Origin: Candidatus Eiseniibacteriota bacterium
Lineage (GTDB): Bacteria; Arandabacterota; Arandabacteria; JAGLYR01
Length of the DNA: 45,557 nucleotides
Direction of reading: 5' to 3'
Assembly (NCBI GenBank): GCA_023132135.1
Contig: JAGLYR010000015.1
Coordinates: 1-45,557, forward strand
In this document: piece by piece, positions 28,616 to 37,903 of the stretch
Layout: each line of letters starts with the position of its first letter
Position numbering within the stretch: the first letter of the stretch is position 1
Made by a program: the position numbers and the translations under genes
Notes under the pieces: model-generated
The model's database searches: none
The model's input: only the letters and a program-made list of their open reading frames with translations
What the model was told of the DNA's origin: nothing

Positions 28616-28644
28616 ACTTTATCACCGGCTCCGGGGAGTGTCAA
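28616..28644 (-). promoter_or_regulatory. Sigma70-like promoter for the C25-2/lipoprotein transcript
   Basis: Minus strand: TTGACA (28639-28644), 17-nt spacer, TAAAGT (28616-28621). Confidence 0.7.
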
Positions 28645-28740
28645 CGGAACCCGGTGGCGCGAAGAAACCTCTTGATCTGGCGGGCGCAGGGTGGCAAACT
28701 CCTGCCGCGTTTGTGACCATACGGCATTGGGATCCGGGCG

Positions 28741-28768
28741 TTGGAACTTCGACGCCTTTCATTATGAT
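28741..28768 (+). promoter_or_regulatory. Candidate promoter for the wzx operon
   Basis: TTGGAA (28741-28746), 16-nt spacer, TATGAT (28763-28768). Confidence 0.45.
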
Positions 28769-28787
28769 CTGCTGAGCAGCACACGAT

Positions 28788-30377
28788 GTGTGTGGCCCGT
28801 TGGGCAGGTGGGGTGAGGTCGTGCAACACGTTGTCGAGATAGAACCAGACGCCGATCCGAAGCCTGCCGATGCGTCGACCGTGCTCCTTGACCGTTCCGT
28901 GACCGGAGCGCGCTGGACCCTTCTGTTGGGCGCGCTTTCTCTCCCGTTGACTTACCTGACGACCGTGTTCCTCGGCCGGGTTGGACCCGATGCCCTGGGG
29001 ACCTACAGCCTGATCGTCCTGTTTCAGATGGCCTGCATGACTTTCCTCGTTCCTGGATCGGAACAGGCTCTGGTTCGCTATCTCCCCCGCCTGCCCGTCC
29101 AGGAAAAAGGGCGTCTGTTGGCCACCTACGGTAAACTTCCCGGTCTTCTGCTCGTGAGCATGCTCGTCCTTCTCCTAACCTACCCCAAGCCTGTCGGGGT
29201 TCTGCTCTTCGGGTCCGAGACGGGGCCGGCCACCCGTATTCTCCCTTTCCTCGTGTTTCTGGTTCCTGTGGTTGTGATTTTCAAGCTGCTGGCAGCTGTT
29301 CTCCAGTCGGAGATGGACATCAAGGGGATGGCTATCGCTACCAAGATCACGCCCTTCCTCATCTTCGTCGGGGCTCTCGTTCTCTTCGTGTTTCGCCCCG
29401 CCGCTCTGTCTGGATCCCATCTGCCGATCGCCATCCTGGCGTTCGTCGTGATCGCCAATCTGCCGTCGGTGGCCGTCGCTGCCGTCCGCTCCTATGCCGT
29501 GGTGCGATCCTGGACAGCCCGCGGGGGCTCACTCTCACCGGCCGGGTTCTGGGCTTTCACGCTGTTTGCTTTTACCGGTTCTGTCATCGCCTTCGCCTTC
29601 GGAAACCTGGACCTCGTGATTGTGTCGAACCGTCTGGGTGTGCACGACCTGGGGCTCTACAAAGCTGCTCTCGTGTCCGCCGAATTCGTTCGCTGGATCC
29701 CCATGATCCTCCTTCAGACGATCTTTCCGTTCTTCTGCAACCTGCTGCCACAGGGAGACGACGGGCAGGTCAAACGGGCCTACCTTCGGTTGATCCGGTA
29801 CACCTCCGTCCTGGTGGGAGGAATCGGACTTGCCCTGGTCTGTTTCTCCGTCCCGCTGCTGCGGCTGTTTGGAGAGGAGTTCAGTGCAAGTCGCGGAAGC
29901 CTTGTGCTTCTTTCGGGAGTATTCACGCTGTCCGCAATCACCACGATCAACGGCGCTCTGGTGGTGGCGGCAGGTCGGGTGGGCCGGGCCCTCTTCAATG
30001 GGGCCATCGCCGTAACCCTGCAGGTTCTGCTCTCCCTGTGGCTCGTTCCCGAACTGGGAGCCTTGGGAGCCGCAGTCGGCAAGGCAGCCCACCTGGTCTG
30101 TCTTCTCATTCTCGATTCCTGGCTGGTGTATTCAATCCTGCGGGTGTTCATGCCGCGGCGCACACTCCTGCTCGCGTGCGCCAACTTCGGACTCATGCTG
30201 ATCGCCTGGCGATTTGTGACAGAGAGCCTCTGGCAGACTGGCGCCTTGGGAGCTCTGCTGCTGTTGCTCTATGCAGGTGCCGTCTGGAGACTCCGGCTCA
30301 TCAGCCGCGAGGACATCGGCTTCGTCCTTCGCGGGGTCTTGGGCAGGTCGGCAACCACGGACGGTCTGCCAGTGTGA
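28788..30377 (+). CDS. Wzx/MATE-like polysaccharide flippase (oligosaccharide translocase)
   Basis: About 12-14 hydrophobic TM segments; WTLLLGALSLPLTYLTTVFLGRVGPDALGTYSLIVLF; first gene of the polysaccharide operon. Start may instead be GTG at 28821. Confidence 0.82.
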   Translation: MCGPLGRWGEVVQHVVEIEPDADPKPADASTVLLDRSVTGARWTLLLGALSLPLTYLTTVFLGRVGPDALGTYSLIVLFQMACMTFLVPGSEQALVRYLPRLPVQEKGRLLATYGKLPGLLLVSMLVLLLTYPKPVGVLLFGSETGPATRILPFLVFLVPVVVIFKLLAAVLQSEMDIKGMAIATKITPFLIFVGALVLFVFRPAALSGSHLPIAILAFVVIANLPSVAVAAVRSYAVVRSWTARGGSLSPAGFWAFTLFAFTGSVIAFAFGNLDLVIVSNRLGVHDLGLYKAALVSAEFVRWIPMILLQTIFPFFCNLLPQGDDGQVKRAYLRLIRYTSVLVGGIGLALVCFSVPLLRLFGEEFSASRGSLVLLSGVFTLSAITTINGALVVAAGRVGRALFNGAIAVTLQVLLSLWLVPELGALGAAVGKAAHLVCLLILDSWLVYSILRVFMPRRTLLLACANFGLMLIAWRFVTESLWQTGALGALLLLLYAGAVWRLRLISREDIGFVLRGVLGRSATTDGLPV

Positions 30378-30403
30378 GTGGGAATAGCCCGAGAGGAAAC
30401 GAA

Positions 30404-31138
30404 ATGGAACCCCCACTGGGCCAAGCCGGCTGGGACCGGTACTGGAGAGACTGCCCCGAGCTCGCCGGCAAGCTGACGAGCGTCGACGCTGCGGTTCTCA
30501 GAGTTCTCCAAGAGTGGTGCGGCCCCTTGCAGAGCAGATCCCTCCTGGAGGCGGGAAGCGGGTCTGGGAAGATCTCCCGGGTCCTCGCGCTTGAGGGAGC
30601 CCGGACTTGTCTTGTGGATCTCAGCAACCAGGCCATCCGCCTGAGCAGAGAATCCTTTCGCCAAAAGGGTGCCCTGGGATCCTTCCTCCGGGCATCCATT
30701 CTCCAGTTTCCATTCGGCGACAATTGCTTCGACATCGTCTGGAACGAAGGAGTCGTAGAACACTTCGATGCGAACACCAGGAAACAGATTGTCGGGGAAA
30801 TGGCCCGGGTGTGCCGTCAAGGAGGATGGGTCGTGACTTTCGCCCCCTACGCAGGCGCCCATCTCTATCGATTGGGCAAGTGGTACGCTGAGAGACGCGG
30901 AACATGGGCCTTTGGACGTGAAGAACCACTGCCCACGATGGAACCTGAGTTCTTGGCCGCGGGGCTCACGGTGGCCAGGGAGGAAACCATCGGCTTCTGG
31001 GGTCAGGTTCATTTCCTGAGCTACATCCCCGTCGTGAGGGTGATTCCCCGCCTGACTGCGTGGATGGAGTCCGGCTTGGGGGTTCTGGACCGATTTCTCC
31101 CCGGGTATTTCCTGGTGACGGCCGCGCGGAAGGGTTGA
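30404..31138 (+). CDS. SAM-dependent class I methyltransferase
   Basis: SLLEAGSGSGKISRVLA motif I, FDIVWNEGVVEHF, MARVCRQGGWVVTFAP; ATG at 30404 with a GAGAGGA SD. Confidence 0.85.
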   Translation: MEPPLGQAGWDRYWRDCPELAGKLTSVDAAVLRVLQEWCGPLQSRSLLEAGSGSGKISRVLALEGARTCLVDLSNQAIRLSRESFRQKGALGSFLRASILQFPFGDNCFDIVWNEGVVEHFDANTRKQIVGEMARVCRQGGWVVTFAPYAGAHLYRLGKWYAERRGTWAFGREEPLPTMEPEFLAAGLTVAREETIGFWGQVHFLSYIPVVRVIPRLTAWMESGLGVLDRFLPGYFLVTAARKG

Positions 31139-31141
31139 CCA

Positions 31142-31921
31142 ATGCCGGATCCCGGAAGGTCGGGCGTTTGCACAGGACGGCAAGACTGGGAAAACGCGTG
31201 GCAGTCGATCCCCCTCCAGTCGAGATGGACACATACGGACGAGACATTTCTGAATCTGCTGCGGAGGTTCTCCGGAGACAATCGCCCGAGACGATTCCTG
31301 GAGGCCGGCAGCGGAGCGGGCCACATCTCCCATCGTCTCACCGGGGAAAACCAGGAGTGCTATCTGGTGGACTACGTCCGCCAAGCACTCAGGAGGGGGA
31401 GAGACGACTTCCAGACGACCGGTATCCAAGGGCATTTCGTTGAAGGCGACATTCGGGCGCTCCCCTTCAGGAACCGTGTGTTCGACCTCTCTTGGAATGC
31501 GGGCGTACTCCAAACGGTGCCGGCGAAAAACCAGCGAGAGCTGCTGGCGGAGATGAAGCGGGTCACCAAGCCCGGTGCTTGGGTAGCCGTCATCGTTCCC
31601 CGCACCGAAGGAGCATTGTACCGGCGAAGAAGGCGACGTCTTGAAGCAGGGGCGCAGTGGCCCTATGGGAAGTATGAATCCCCCTCGTCCGAGATCCTGG
31701 AGAGTTTTGAGTTCTGTGGTTTCAGCGAGATTCAAGTCGAAAGGTTCGGCCCGCTGGACGGGCTGGGCGAAATCCGTATCCTGGGCCGCGTGGTCTCTTT
31801 CATGCTCACCCGGACGGCCCTTGGCCGCTCTCTCGAGAAAATCGTTCAAGTGATTGTTCCTCGCGGAGGGTACTGGGTGCTGATGGCAGGTCGCGTGCCC
31901 GGGACTGGAGATCTCCTGTGA
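31142..31921 (+). CDS. SAM-dependent class I methyltransferase, paralogue of the upstream gene
   Basis: RFLEAGSGAGHISHRL, FDLSWNAGVLQTV, MKRVTKPGAWVAVIVP. Confidence 0.85.
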   Translation: MPDPGRSGVCTGRQDWENAWQSIPLQSRWTHTDETFLNLLRRFSGDNRPRRFLEAGSGAGHISHRLTGENQECYLVDYVRQALRRGRDDFQTTGIQGHFVEGDIRALPFRNRVFDLSWNAGVLQTVPAKNQRELLAEMKRVTKPGAWVAVIVPRTEGALYRRRRRRLEAGAQWPYGKYESPSSEILESFEFCGFSEIQVERFGPLDGLGEIRILGRVVSFMLTRTALGRSLEKIVQVIVPRGGYWVLMAGRVPGTGDLL

Positions 31922-33057
31922 AAATCCTGACGCTTCAGATCAATCCCTGTTGCCGGAGTTACAAGATCAGCCGGGCAGCGCTCAACGCAGACGCGGACCT
32001 CACCTACGATCTTATTCTTGAAGCCAAGGGGTACGACCAGCGGTTCGAAAAACTCGGATATGTGTTTGCCGAGCCCGCCTACTGGCGGGAACACCTCCCT
32101 CGCACCCTGATCGAGAAAATCCGCTACTTCGTGCTGGACGAACGCCTGGCCGGGCGGAGACTGCAGGGGATAATCCGGGACTCCGCTGCGGATCTGGTCA
32201 ACTCGCGGGGACCGGATCGCCTCGGGTATTTTGCACACCGCTTCGGTTCCGTTCCCGTTGTCCACGACGTCCACGACCTCTACTCCATCTTCCCCCGCCG
32301 CCAGACTGACCAGAGAAACGTCCGGTACAGGTTTCGCGAGCAGTACATGTACCGGAAGCAATTGCGTTGGGAGAAATACACGCACGAGGAGTTGGACGGC
32401 TTGATCTACACCTCTTCCTACATGCTGGACTACGCGCGGTCCATCTACAGGATCTCCTGCGAGACCGTGATTGTGCCCAACGCCGTCCTGGCGGAGGACG
32501 TTCCCGAGGAGCGCCTTCCAAAACTCAGTAAGACCGAGGGCGGTCGCCATCTGGTCTACGTGGGCGACATGAACCAGCCCAAGCTGGAGAAGCTGCTGGA
32601 CGCGGCCCGGGTTGGTCTTCATGTGCATATCTACCCCATCGGCGATCCCGCCGAACTGGCAGACCTGCGGAAGGTATCCTCGGATCAGCCACTCATCCAC
32701 TGGAAGGACACGCTTCCCTACCGGCGCCTGCTCCTGGAGTTCACGCAGTACGACTTCGGTGTGATCTTCTGGTACCGCGGAGCGACAGATGAGATCTTCC
32801 AGACCTCTCTGCCCAACAAGATCTTCGAGTATCTTGTCGCTGGCCTGCCCGTGATCGTGGGACCCTTCCGTTCGCTCTCCGATTTCGTGGAATCACGCGG
32901 TGTTGGATTCTCCGTTGAGGAACCGGAGCAAATCCTGGACCGCGTGAACGAGGAATTCGAAGTACCCTTCCGGGAAGAGTACACCATGGAGTACTACATG
33001 CCGGATCTGCTGGATTTCTACCGCAGAGTCATCCGGGAACGGGGGAGACCATTGTGA
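31918..33057 (+). CDS. Glycosyltransferase (GT-B, family 4-like)
   Basis: VVHDVHDLYSIFPRR, HLVYVGDMNQPKLEKLL, LPNKIFEYLVAGLPVIVGPF; GTGA overlap with the upstream gene. Confidence 0.8.
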   Translation: MKILTLQINPCCRSYKISRAALNADADLTYDLILEAKGYDQRFEKLGYVFAEPAYWREHLPRTLIEKIRYFVLDERLAGRRLQGIIRDSAADLVNSRGPDRLGYFAHRFGSVPVVHDVHDLYSIFPRRQTDQRNVRYRFREQYMYRKQLRWEKYTHEELDGLIYTSSYMLDYARSIYRISCETVIVPNAVLAEDVPEERLPKLSKTEGGRHLVYVGDMNQPKLEKLLDAARVGLHVHIYPIGDPAELADLRKVSSDQPLIHWKDTLPYRRLLLEFTQYDFGVIFWYRGATDEIFQTSLPNKIFEYLVAGLPVIVGPFRSLSDFVESRGVGFSVEEPEQILDRVNEEFEVPFREEYTMEYYMPDLLDFYRRVIRERGRPL

Positions 33058-34598
33058 CGCCGGGCATCCCGGCTTCGCCGCATCTTCCGACGGGTATCGC
33101 CATGCGCCGGGCATGGGCGTACGTTCTGGCCGGCATCGACCACGACCCGCGGGCCATCCACCGGGGCATGCTGAGATCATTCGATCCGGCAAAGGGTAGC
33201 TGGGTCAAGCCCTACCCGGAGGTCACGGGCTATGCGATCCGGGGCATGCTGGAGGCCGGGCGCATCCTTCGGGACGATCGTCTGCACGGAGCCGCGCTGG
33301 AGATGGGCCGGGCTCTGCTCAGGCTCCAGGTGCTGAAGGGCCCGGCAACAGGAGCGGTACCCGCGGCGGATCTTCTCCCGCAGTACTACACCTTCGACAC
33401 TGCCCAGGCTCTCGAGGGCCTGATCTCCCTGCACAACCATACGCCGGACTCAGAATTCCTCGACGGGGCCGTGCGGGCCGGTGAGTTCTGCCTGACACTC
33501 CAGGAACCCAAGGGTTCCTTTCTTCCAGCAGTGATCGATGGCAAGCCCTACACACCTCGCGGCGATGAGGACTGGGGCCTCCGGAGAAGCTACATCCAGC
33601 TTCGCGGCTCGACCGGGTGGCATGCCCTGAGCCGCGCAACGGGCGACTCCCGATTTGCACGGATGGCCGTGTCCTGCAGGGAGTGGGTCTTGAGCGAGAT
33701 CAACGAACTCTATCCGCACGGGATGCTCCCACCCTGCCGGCCGGCCGATGGTCGTTCACGTCTTCGTTCCCTCTTCCCCTTCCGGCGGCCCAAGCTGCCG
33801 GAACGCGCAACCTACAGCCACCCGGGGGCCTACGTGGTTCGCGGCTTGGTGGAGGACTTCCTGGCGACGGGAGAGCCCCGGTCGCTCAAACAAGCATGCC
33901 GGATCGTGAAGGCCTCTGTGCTGCCTTGGGTCGACGACAACGGGTACCTTCCATACGGAGTATCTCTTGATGGGAAGCACGCCCCGGTCACAGGCTTCAG
34001 CTACGTGAGCGGTGAACCCCAGTATGCCTGGGTGCTGTACCGCCTCTGGCAACTGGTGGGCGAGGAGGAATTCCTGAAGACCGCTGATCGGCTTCTCCTG
34101 TACGCTGCCCGGGTCCAGGGGCATGCAGCCCAAGGGGCCGAAGGGGGTCTCCATCAGTACGCGGGTCCCACCGGCGAACCGCGGGGGGAAATCCATGGGC
34201 AGTTGCACGTCTGGGGCACGAAGTTCTTCGCCGAAGCCCTGATGCTCCAACAAGAAATCCTGAGCGCGCGGAACGCTGCACCGGGCCGGACTGTCCAACT
34301 CGTCGCACCATGGGCCATGTGGGTCGTCCAGGAATCGGCCCCGCCCGCGTCCCCGGACAGGGACACCTCCGATCTTAGCTTCCGGGCCGTATTCGGATCG
34401 GGACCCGTCACTCTCAGCGTGCGGCCGGCGTGCGAGGCTCTTTCCGTACGTGACGAATCGGGGCGTGAAGCGGACGTCCAGGCAATCCCCGGGCTCCCCG
34501 GGCTCTTTCGGCTGGAGGTTCATTCCGGCGAGGTGTGGTCGGTGACCGCGAAGAGCAGCGCGAGCTCGCCTCTCCAGCCGCCACAGGATACACCATGA
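33054..34598 (+). CDS. Predicted (alpha/alpha)-barrel glycan-active or glycan-binding protein, family not identified
   Basis: Repeated helical W/Y-rich segments (EVTGYAIRGMLEAGRIL, YYTFDTAQALEGLISLH, EPQYAWVLYRLWQLVGEEEFLKTADRLL, LHVWGTKFFAEALMLQQ) typical of six-hairpin folds; GTGA overlap with the GT gene. Confidence 0.6.
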   Translation: MTPGIPASPHLPTGIAMRRAWAYVLAGIDHDPRAIHRGMLRSFDPAKGSWVKPYPEVTGYAIRGMLEAGRILRDDRLHGAALEMGRALLRLQVLKGPATGAVPAADLLPQYYTFDTAQALEGLISLHNHTPDSEFLDGAVRAGEFCLTLQEPKGSFLPAVIDGKPYTPRGDEDWGLRRSYIQLRGSTGWHALSRATGDSRFARMAVSCREWVLSEINELYPHGMLPPCRPADGRSRLRSLFPFRRPKLPERATYSHPGAYVVRGLVEDFLATGEPRSLKQACRIVKASVLPWVDDNGYLPYGVSLDGKHAPVTGFSYVSGEPQYAWVLYRLWQLVGEEEFLKTADRLLLYAARVQGHAAQGAEGGLHQYAGPTGEPRGEIHGQLHVWGTKFFAEALMLQQEILSARNAAPGRTVQLVAPWAMWVVQESAPPASPDRDTSDLSFRAVFGSGPVTLSVRPACEALSVRDESGREADVQAIPGLPGLFRLEVHSGEVWSVTAKSSASSPLQPPQDTP

Positions 34599-35815
34599 GG
34601 TGGAACGTGCACGAGGGTCGCGGCCAAGAGAGACCTGTTGCAGCCCGCAACGTCCTTGTCCTCGGCGCCTACGGGACAACGAACGTAGGCGATGAGGCAA
34701 TTCTTGAATCCATCCTCGCCACCCTTGCGCACGCAGATCCCGAGATCAGGATCACGGTGCTCTCGAACGATGAGAAAACCACCGCGGCCGAGCATGGGGT
34801 CTCTTCGGTCTTCGCCGGTTGGCGTCGTCATCTGTTGAAGAAGATCCGCCTATTCCAGTCGTCTGACCTGCTGATCTGCGGGGGAGGAGGACTCCTTCAG
34901 GACACCTTCCCAAATCACCTGATCCAGGGTCCTGCCCCGCGATACTCCCTGCTCATGCTGATGGCACACGCACTTGGATGCCGGGTCATCGTCTATGGGC
35001 AGGGTGTGGGGCCTCTTCACACCAGGTACGGACGGTGGATCAGCGGGCGAGCTCTCAGGACGGCGCATCTTGTGACTGTGCGCGACTTGGGATCCGCTCA
35101 GCTGGTCGCTGAGATTACCCGCGGCAAGGTCGAGGCCCACGCGGGCGTGGACCCCGCAGTTCTGCTCGATCCGATTCCCCGGGACGAAGCACTGGCTCTG
35201 GCCAAGACCCACGGCATCTTCGGTCCGGATGAACAGGCGGCCCCGGGTCCGGTCGTGGCTGTCTGCCCCAGACCCTGGTACCACCGCGCTGACATCTGGC
35301 CCGACGGCGCCGGATTGCGCGACCGGTACGTGGAGAACATGAGTGTTCTTGTTTCGAATGTCGTCGAGGAGATGCAGGGGCGGGTCCTTCTCCTCCCCTT
35401 CGATCGCGAGGAAGACCTGCCCGTTTGCCGGGAGATCCGGAGGAAAGCCGGGGAAACAGGGAACATCCGCGTGGCTTCCCATCGCCTGTGCCCAAGAGAG
35501 ATGATGGGACTGGTTTCGCTGTGCGACGTTCTTGTCGGCACCCGCCTTCACTCTCTTATCTTCGCCACCCGCGTCGCTGTTCCCTCTATCGCCGTGGCGT
35601 ACGATCCCAAGGTGGCGAATTTCATGAAGGACATCAGACAGAGCGACAACTGCCTGGCCATCGAGACCTTCGATCCCGCCATAGCGACGGCAGCCATCCG
35701 AAGAATCCTCTCCTCACCAGCCGAGAACCGAAAGGCAATCGAGGCGGCCAGAGATCGTCTTCTTTCCGAGGCGAGAGAAACCGCAGATCTCTTGTTGCAG
35801 TGCCTGGCAGGCTAG
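34595..35815 (+). CDS. Polysaccharide pyruvyl transferase family protein (CsaB-like)
   Basis: VLVLGAYGTTNVGDEAILESIL, LLICGGGGLLQDTF, VYGQGVGPLHT, CDVLVGTRLHSLIFATRVAVPSIAVAYDPKVANFM; ATGA overlap with the upstream gene. Confidence 0.9.
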   Translation: MRWNVHEGRGQERPVAARNVLVLGAYGTTNVGDEAILESILATLAHADPEIRITVLSNDEKTTAAEHGVSSVFAGWRRHLLKKIRLFQSSDLLICGGGGLLQDTFPNHLIQGPAPRYSLLMLMAHALGCRVIVYGQGVGPLHTRYGRWISGRALRTAHLVTVRDLGSAQLVAEITRGKVEAHAGVDPAVLLDPIPRDEALALAKTHGIFGPDEQAAPGPVVAVCPRPWYHRADIWPDGAGLRDRYVENMSVLVSNVVEEMQGRVLLLPFDREEDLPVCREIRRKAGETGNIRVASHRLCPREMMGLVSLCDVLVGTRLHSLIFATRVAVPSIAVAYDPKVANFMKDIRQSDNCLAIETFDPAIATAAIRRILSSPAENRKAIEAARDRLLSEARETADLLLQCLAG

Positions 35816-36909
35816 CCGGAACTCCCGATCACTTCCCGCCACGCGGCGTGCCATCGCTCCAGGTTGAAGGTCTGACGCACGGCCTCTTGCTGATGCAGGC
35901 TCACCTCGTCGCGTCGGCGGTAGACCTCCTCCATCCCCCTGGCGAGAGCCCCGGGGTCGGGTCGCACATTGCAGGATGGAAGGTCGACCAAGCCGCCCAC
36001 CTCTGTGGCGACGGCCGGCGTCCCACAGGCCATACTCTCGAGGGCCGAGAGAGAGGTGCCCTCCCCAAACAAACTGGGGACGAGAGTCATCACCCCGGAA
36101 GAGAACACCGCCGGCATCTGTTCCCAAGGCACGTGGCCCCAGAAGACCACCCGGGCCTTGAGCCCATGTCCCGTAATCCGCTCCTCCAGAACCCTCCGAT
36201 ACCCGGGGGCTTCATATCCCCCCACGATGACCAGGTGAGTGGCCGGATGTGACTGGGCGAATTCGGCAAAGGCATCCACCGCCAGATGTAGACCGCGCCT
36301 GGGCACGATGTTGCGCGGCACCAGAATAGGGTCCAGGGCCGAGAGTTCGGGTACAGGATCGGTCCTGCGGAATCGCTCGACGTCCACGCAGTTGGGAATG
36401 AACCATCGACCGGGCAGGACCTCCCGGAAGAACCCCTGCGCCGGGGGAACGTCCGCCCCCATCTGGCGGAAGAAATTCGTGTCGTTGGCTACGAATCTCA
36501 CCGAGGGCCGTCCGAAAGCAACTTGCGATGCCCACCTGCGGATCCTGTGATGGAGCTTCCGGGGTGGAACCTCCCACTCGACACCGTGGGAAACGACCAC
36601 AAGGCGACGGTGCCACAGAACGGGGAGCGCGTGAAAACCGTAGTGGGCAATCAGAAGATCTTCAGAGCGCAGATCCGCGAACCGGGTGAGCAGTAGCGCA
36701 TTGTACGCATAGAGCCGGAGGGCCCTGGGGGTAAGCCACGGAGGCAGCTTCGGAACGGGCCGGATTTCCGGATCACCGGCGCCCGTGTCTTCCTGGTACA
36801 CGCGCTGGGAATGTCCGTCCCCTGCCAGCAGGCGGAACAGATTGGCGATGTACGTCTCCTGTCCGCCGATTACAGGTTTGTACCCTGTAGAGATGTGACC
36901 GATTTTCAC
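35812..36909 (-). CDS. Glycosyltransferase family 4
   Basis: MKIGHISTGYKPVIGGQETYIANL, LVVVSHGVEWE, PNCVDVERF, VPRNIVPRRGLHLAVDAF, LVPSLFGEGTSLSALESMACGTPAVATEVGGLVD. Confidence 0.92.
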   Translation of the reverse strand: MKIGHISTGYKPVIGGQETYIANLFRLLAGDGHSQRVYQEDTGAGDPEIRPVPKLPPWLTPRALRLYAYNALLLTRFADLRSEDLLIAHYGFHALPVLWHRRLVVVSHGVEWEVPPRKLHHRIRRWASQVAFGRPSVRFVANDTNFFRQMGADVPPAQGFFREVLPGRWFIPNCVDVERFRRTDPVPELSALDPILVPRNIVPRRGLHLAVDAFAEFAQSHPATHLVIVGGYEAPGYRRVLEERITGHGLKARVVFWGHVPWEQMPAVFSSGVMTLVPSLFGEGTSLSALESMACGTPAVATEVGGLVDLPSCNVRPDPGALARGMEEVYRRRDEVSLHQQEAVRQTFNLERWHAAWREVIGSSG

Positions 36910-36960
36910 GTTTCCCTCACGCGTTCAGATGGACCCACCCGTGAACTGCGGTGTTGCCGC

Positions 36961-36989
36961 ATTCTACGCTTTCCGGGGAACTCTGTAAA
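36961..36989 (-). promoter_or_regulatory. Promoter for the minus-strand glycosyltransferase
   Basis: Minus strand: TTTACA (36984-36989), 17-nt spacer, TAGAAT (36961-36966). Confidence 0.6.
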
Positions 36990-37014
36990 GAACCCCCGCC
37001 AGACATCGTCGATC

Positions 37015-37043
37015 TTGACCGTTTCAGATCCCTCTGCTAGACT
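37015..37043 (+). promoter_or_regulatory. Promoter for the SH3/propeller gene pair
   Basis: TTGACC (37015-37020), 17-nt spacer, TAGACT (37038-37043). Confidence 0.6.
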
Positions 37044-37108
37044 GACCGCCTGGATTCGTATCCAGAAATCGGCGGGCCAGGCGGAAACTCGAACTCGGGG
37101 AGAGGAGC

Positions 37109-37903
37109 ATGGGACACAAGTGCTGGATCGCGATGCTGGTTGCGCTCTTCTTCCCGGTCGTCAGCGTCCAGGCCAACCCATCCTGCTACATTGTGGACCG
37201 GGATGGGTTGGAGCACCGGATTTCGTGCTGGAGCCGGATGGTCGCGCGCGAGGTCGAACCGGAGAACCGGGACCGGGGGCAGCTGTTCACTTCCGGAGTC
37301 CTGGATTCGCCCGGGCCCCTGACTGCGTTCGTATATCAAGGTGCGATGATCCCCCTGCAGGATCTGCAATACATGCTTCCCGTCCTCGGTGTGTATGTCC
37401 TGCGGGATGGCCACGTCATCGAGGCGAGCCCACTGGCGGAATGCGGGTTCTCTCGGGAACACCGCTTTGCAGACCTTGAGCACCCGCGGCACCGGTCCAC
37501 GGCGGCCGGACTTGACATGCCATCCCCTCCCAATGTCCCCCTCCTGTTGGAAGTCTTCATCGAATTCGCCGCCACGGACACCATCGCCGGTTATCCGGTG
37601 TCGGATCCGGGTCTCCTGCCCATCAGCGACGCGAGGATCGTGGTCTTCGAGCCGGAGTCAATGGCAGCAGCCCGCGAGTCATGGCTCGCGCGGGCAAAGC
37701 CCTCCGATTCCGATTTCCCGTTTTCTCCCTATCGAACCCAGGTCAATAAGCGCACGGACCTATACCGGAATCCCGAGGACGGGAAGACCGGGCGGATGGA
37801 AAAGGGAACTCGCGTCGAGGTTCTGGAAATCCGGGATGAGTGGATGCGGGTGCGAGTCGAGGGGTGGGTCAAAACCAGGACAGTCGAGGAGAAGAAGCCG
37901 TGA
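37109..37903 (+). CDS. Secreted protein with C-terminal bacterial SH3-like domain
   Basis: Signal peptide MGHKCWIAMLVALFFPVVSVQA; C-term VNKRTDLYRNPEDGKTGRMEKGTRVEVLEIRDEWMRVRVEGWVKTRTV. Confidence 0.75.
   Translation: MGHKCWIAMLVALFFPVVSVQANPSCYIVDRDGLEHRISCWSRMVAREVEPENRDRGQLFTSGVLDSPGPLTAFVYQGAMIPLQDLQYMLPVLGVYVLRDGHVIEASPLAECGFSREHRFADLEHPRHRSTAAGLDMPSPPNVPLLLEVFIEFAATDTIAGYPVSDPGLLPISDARIVVFEPESMAAARESWLARAKPSDSDFPFSPYRTQVNKRTDLYRNPEDGKTGRMEKGTRVEVLEIRDEWMRVRVEGWVKTRTVEEKKP

Noticed and set aside
30269-31849. 526-aa minus-strand ORF opposite the methyltransferases
   Set aside because: Antisense of two clear methyltransferase genes with good RBSs
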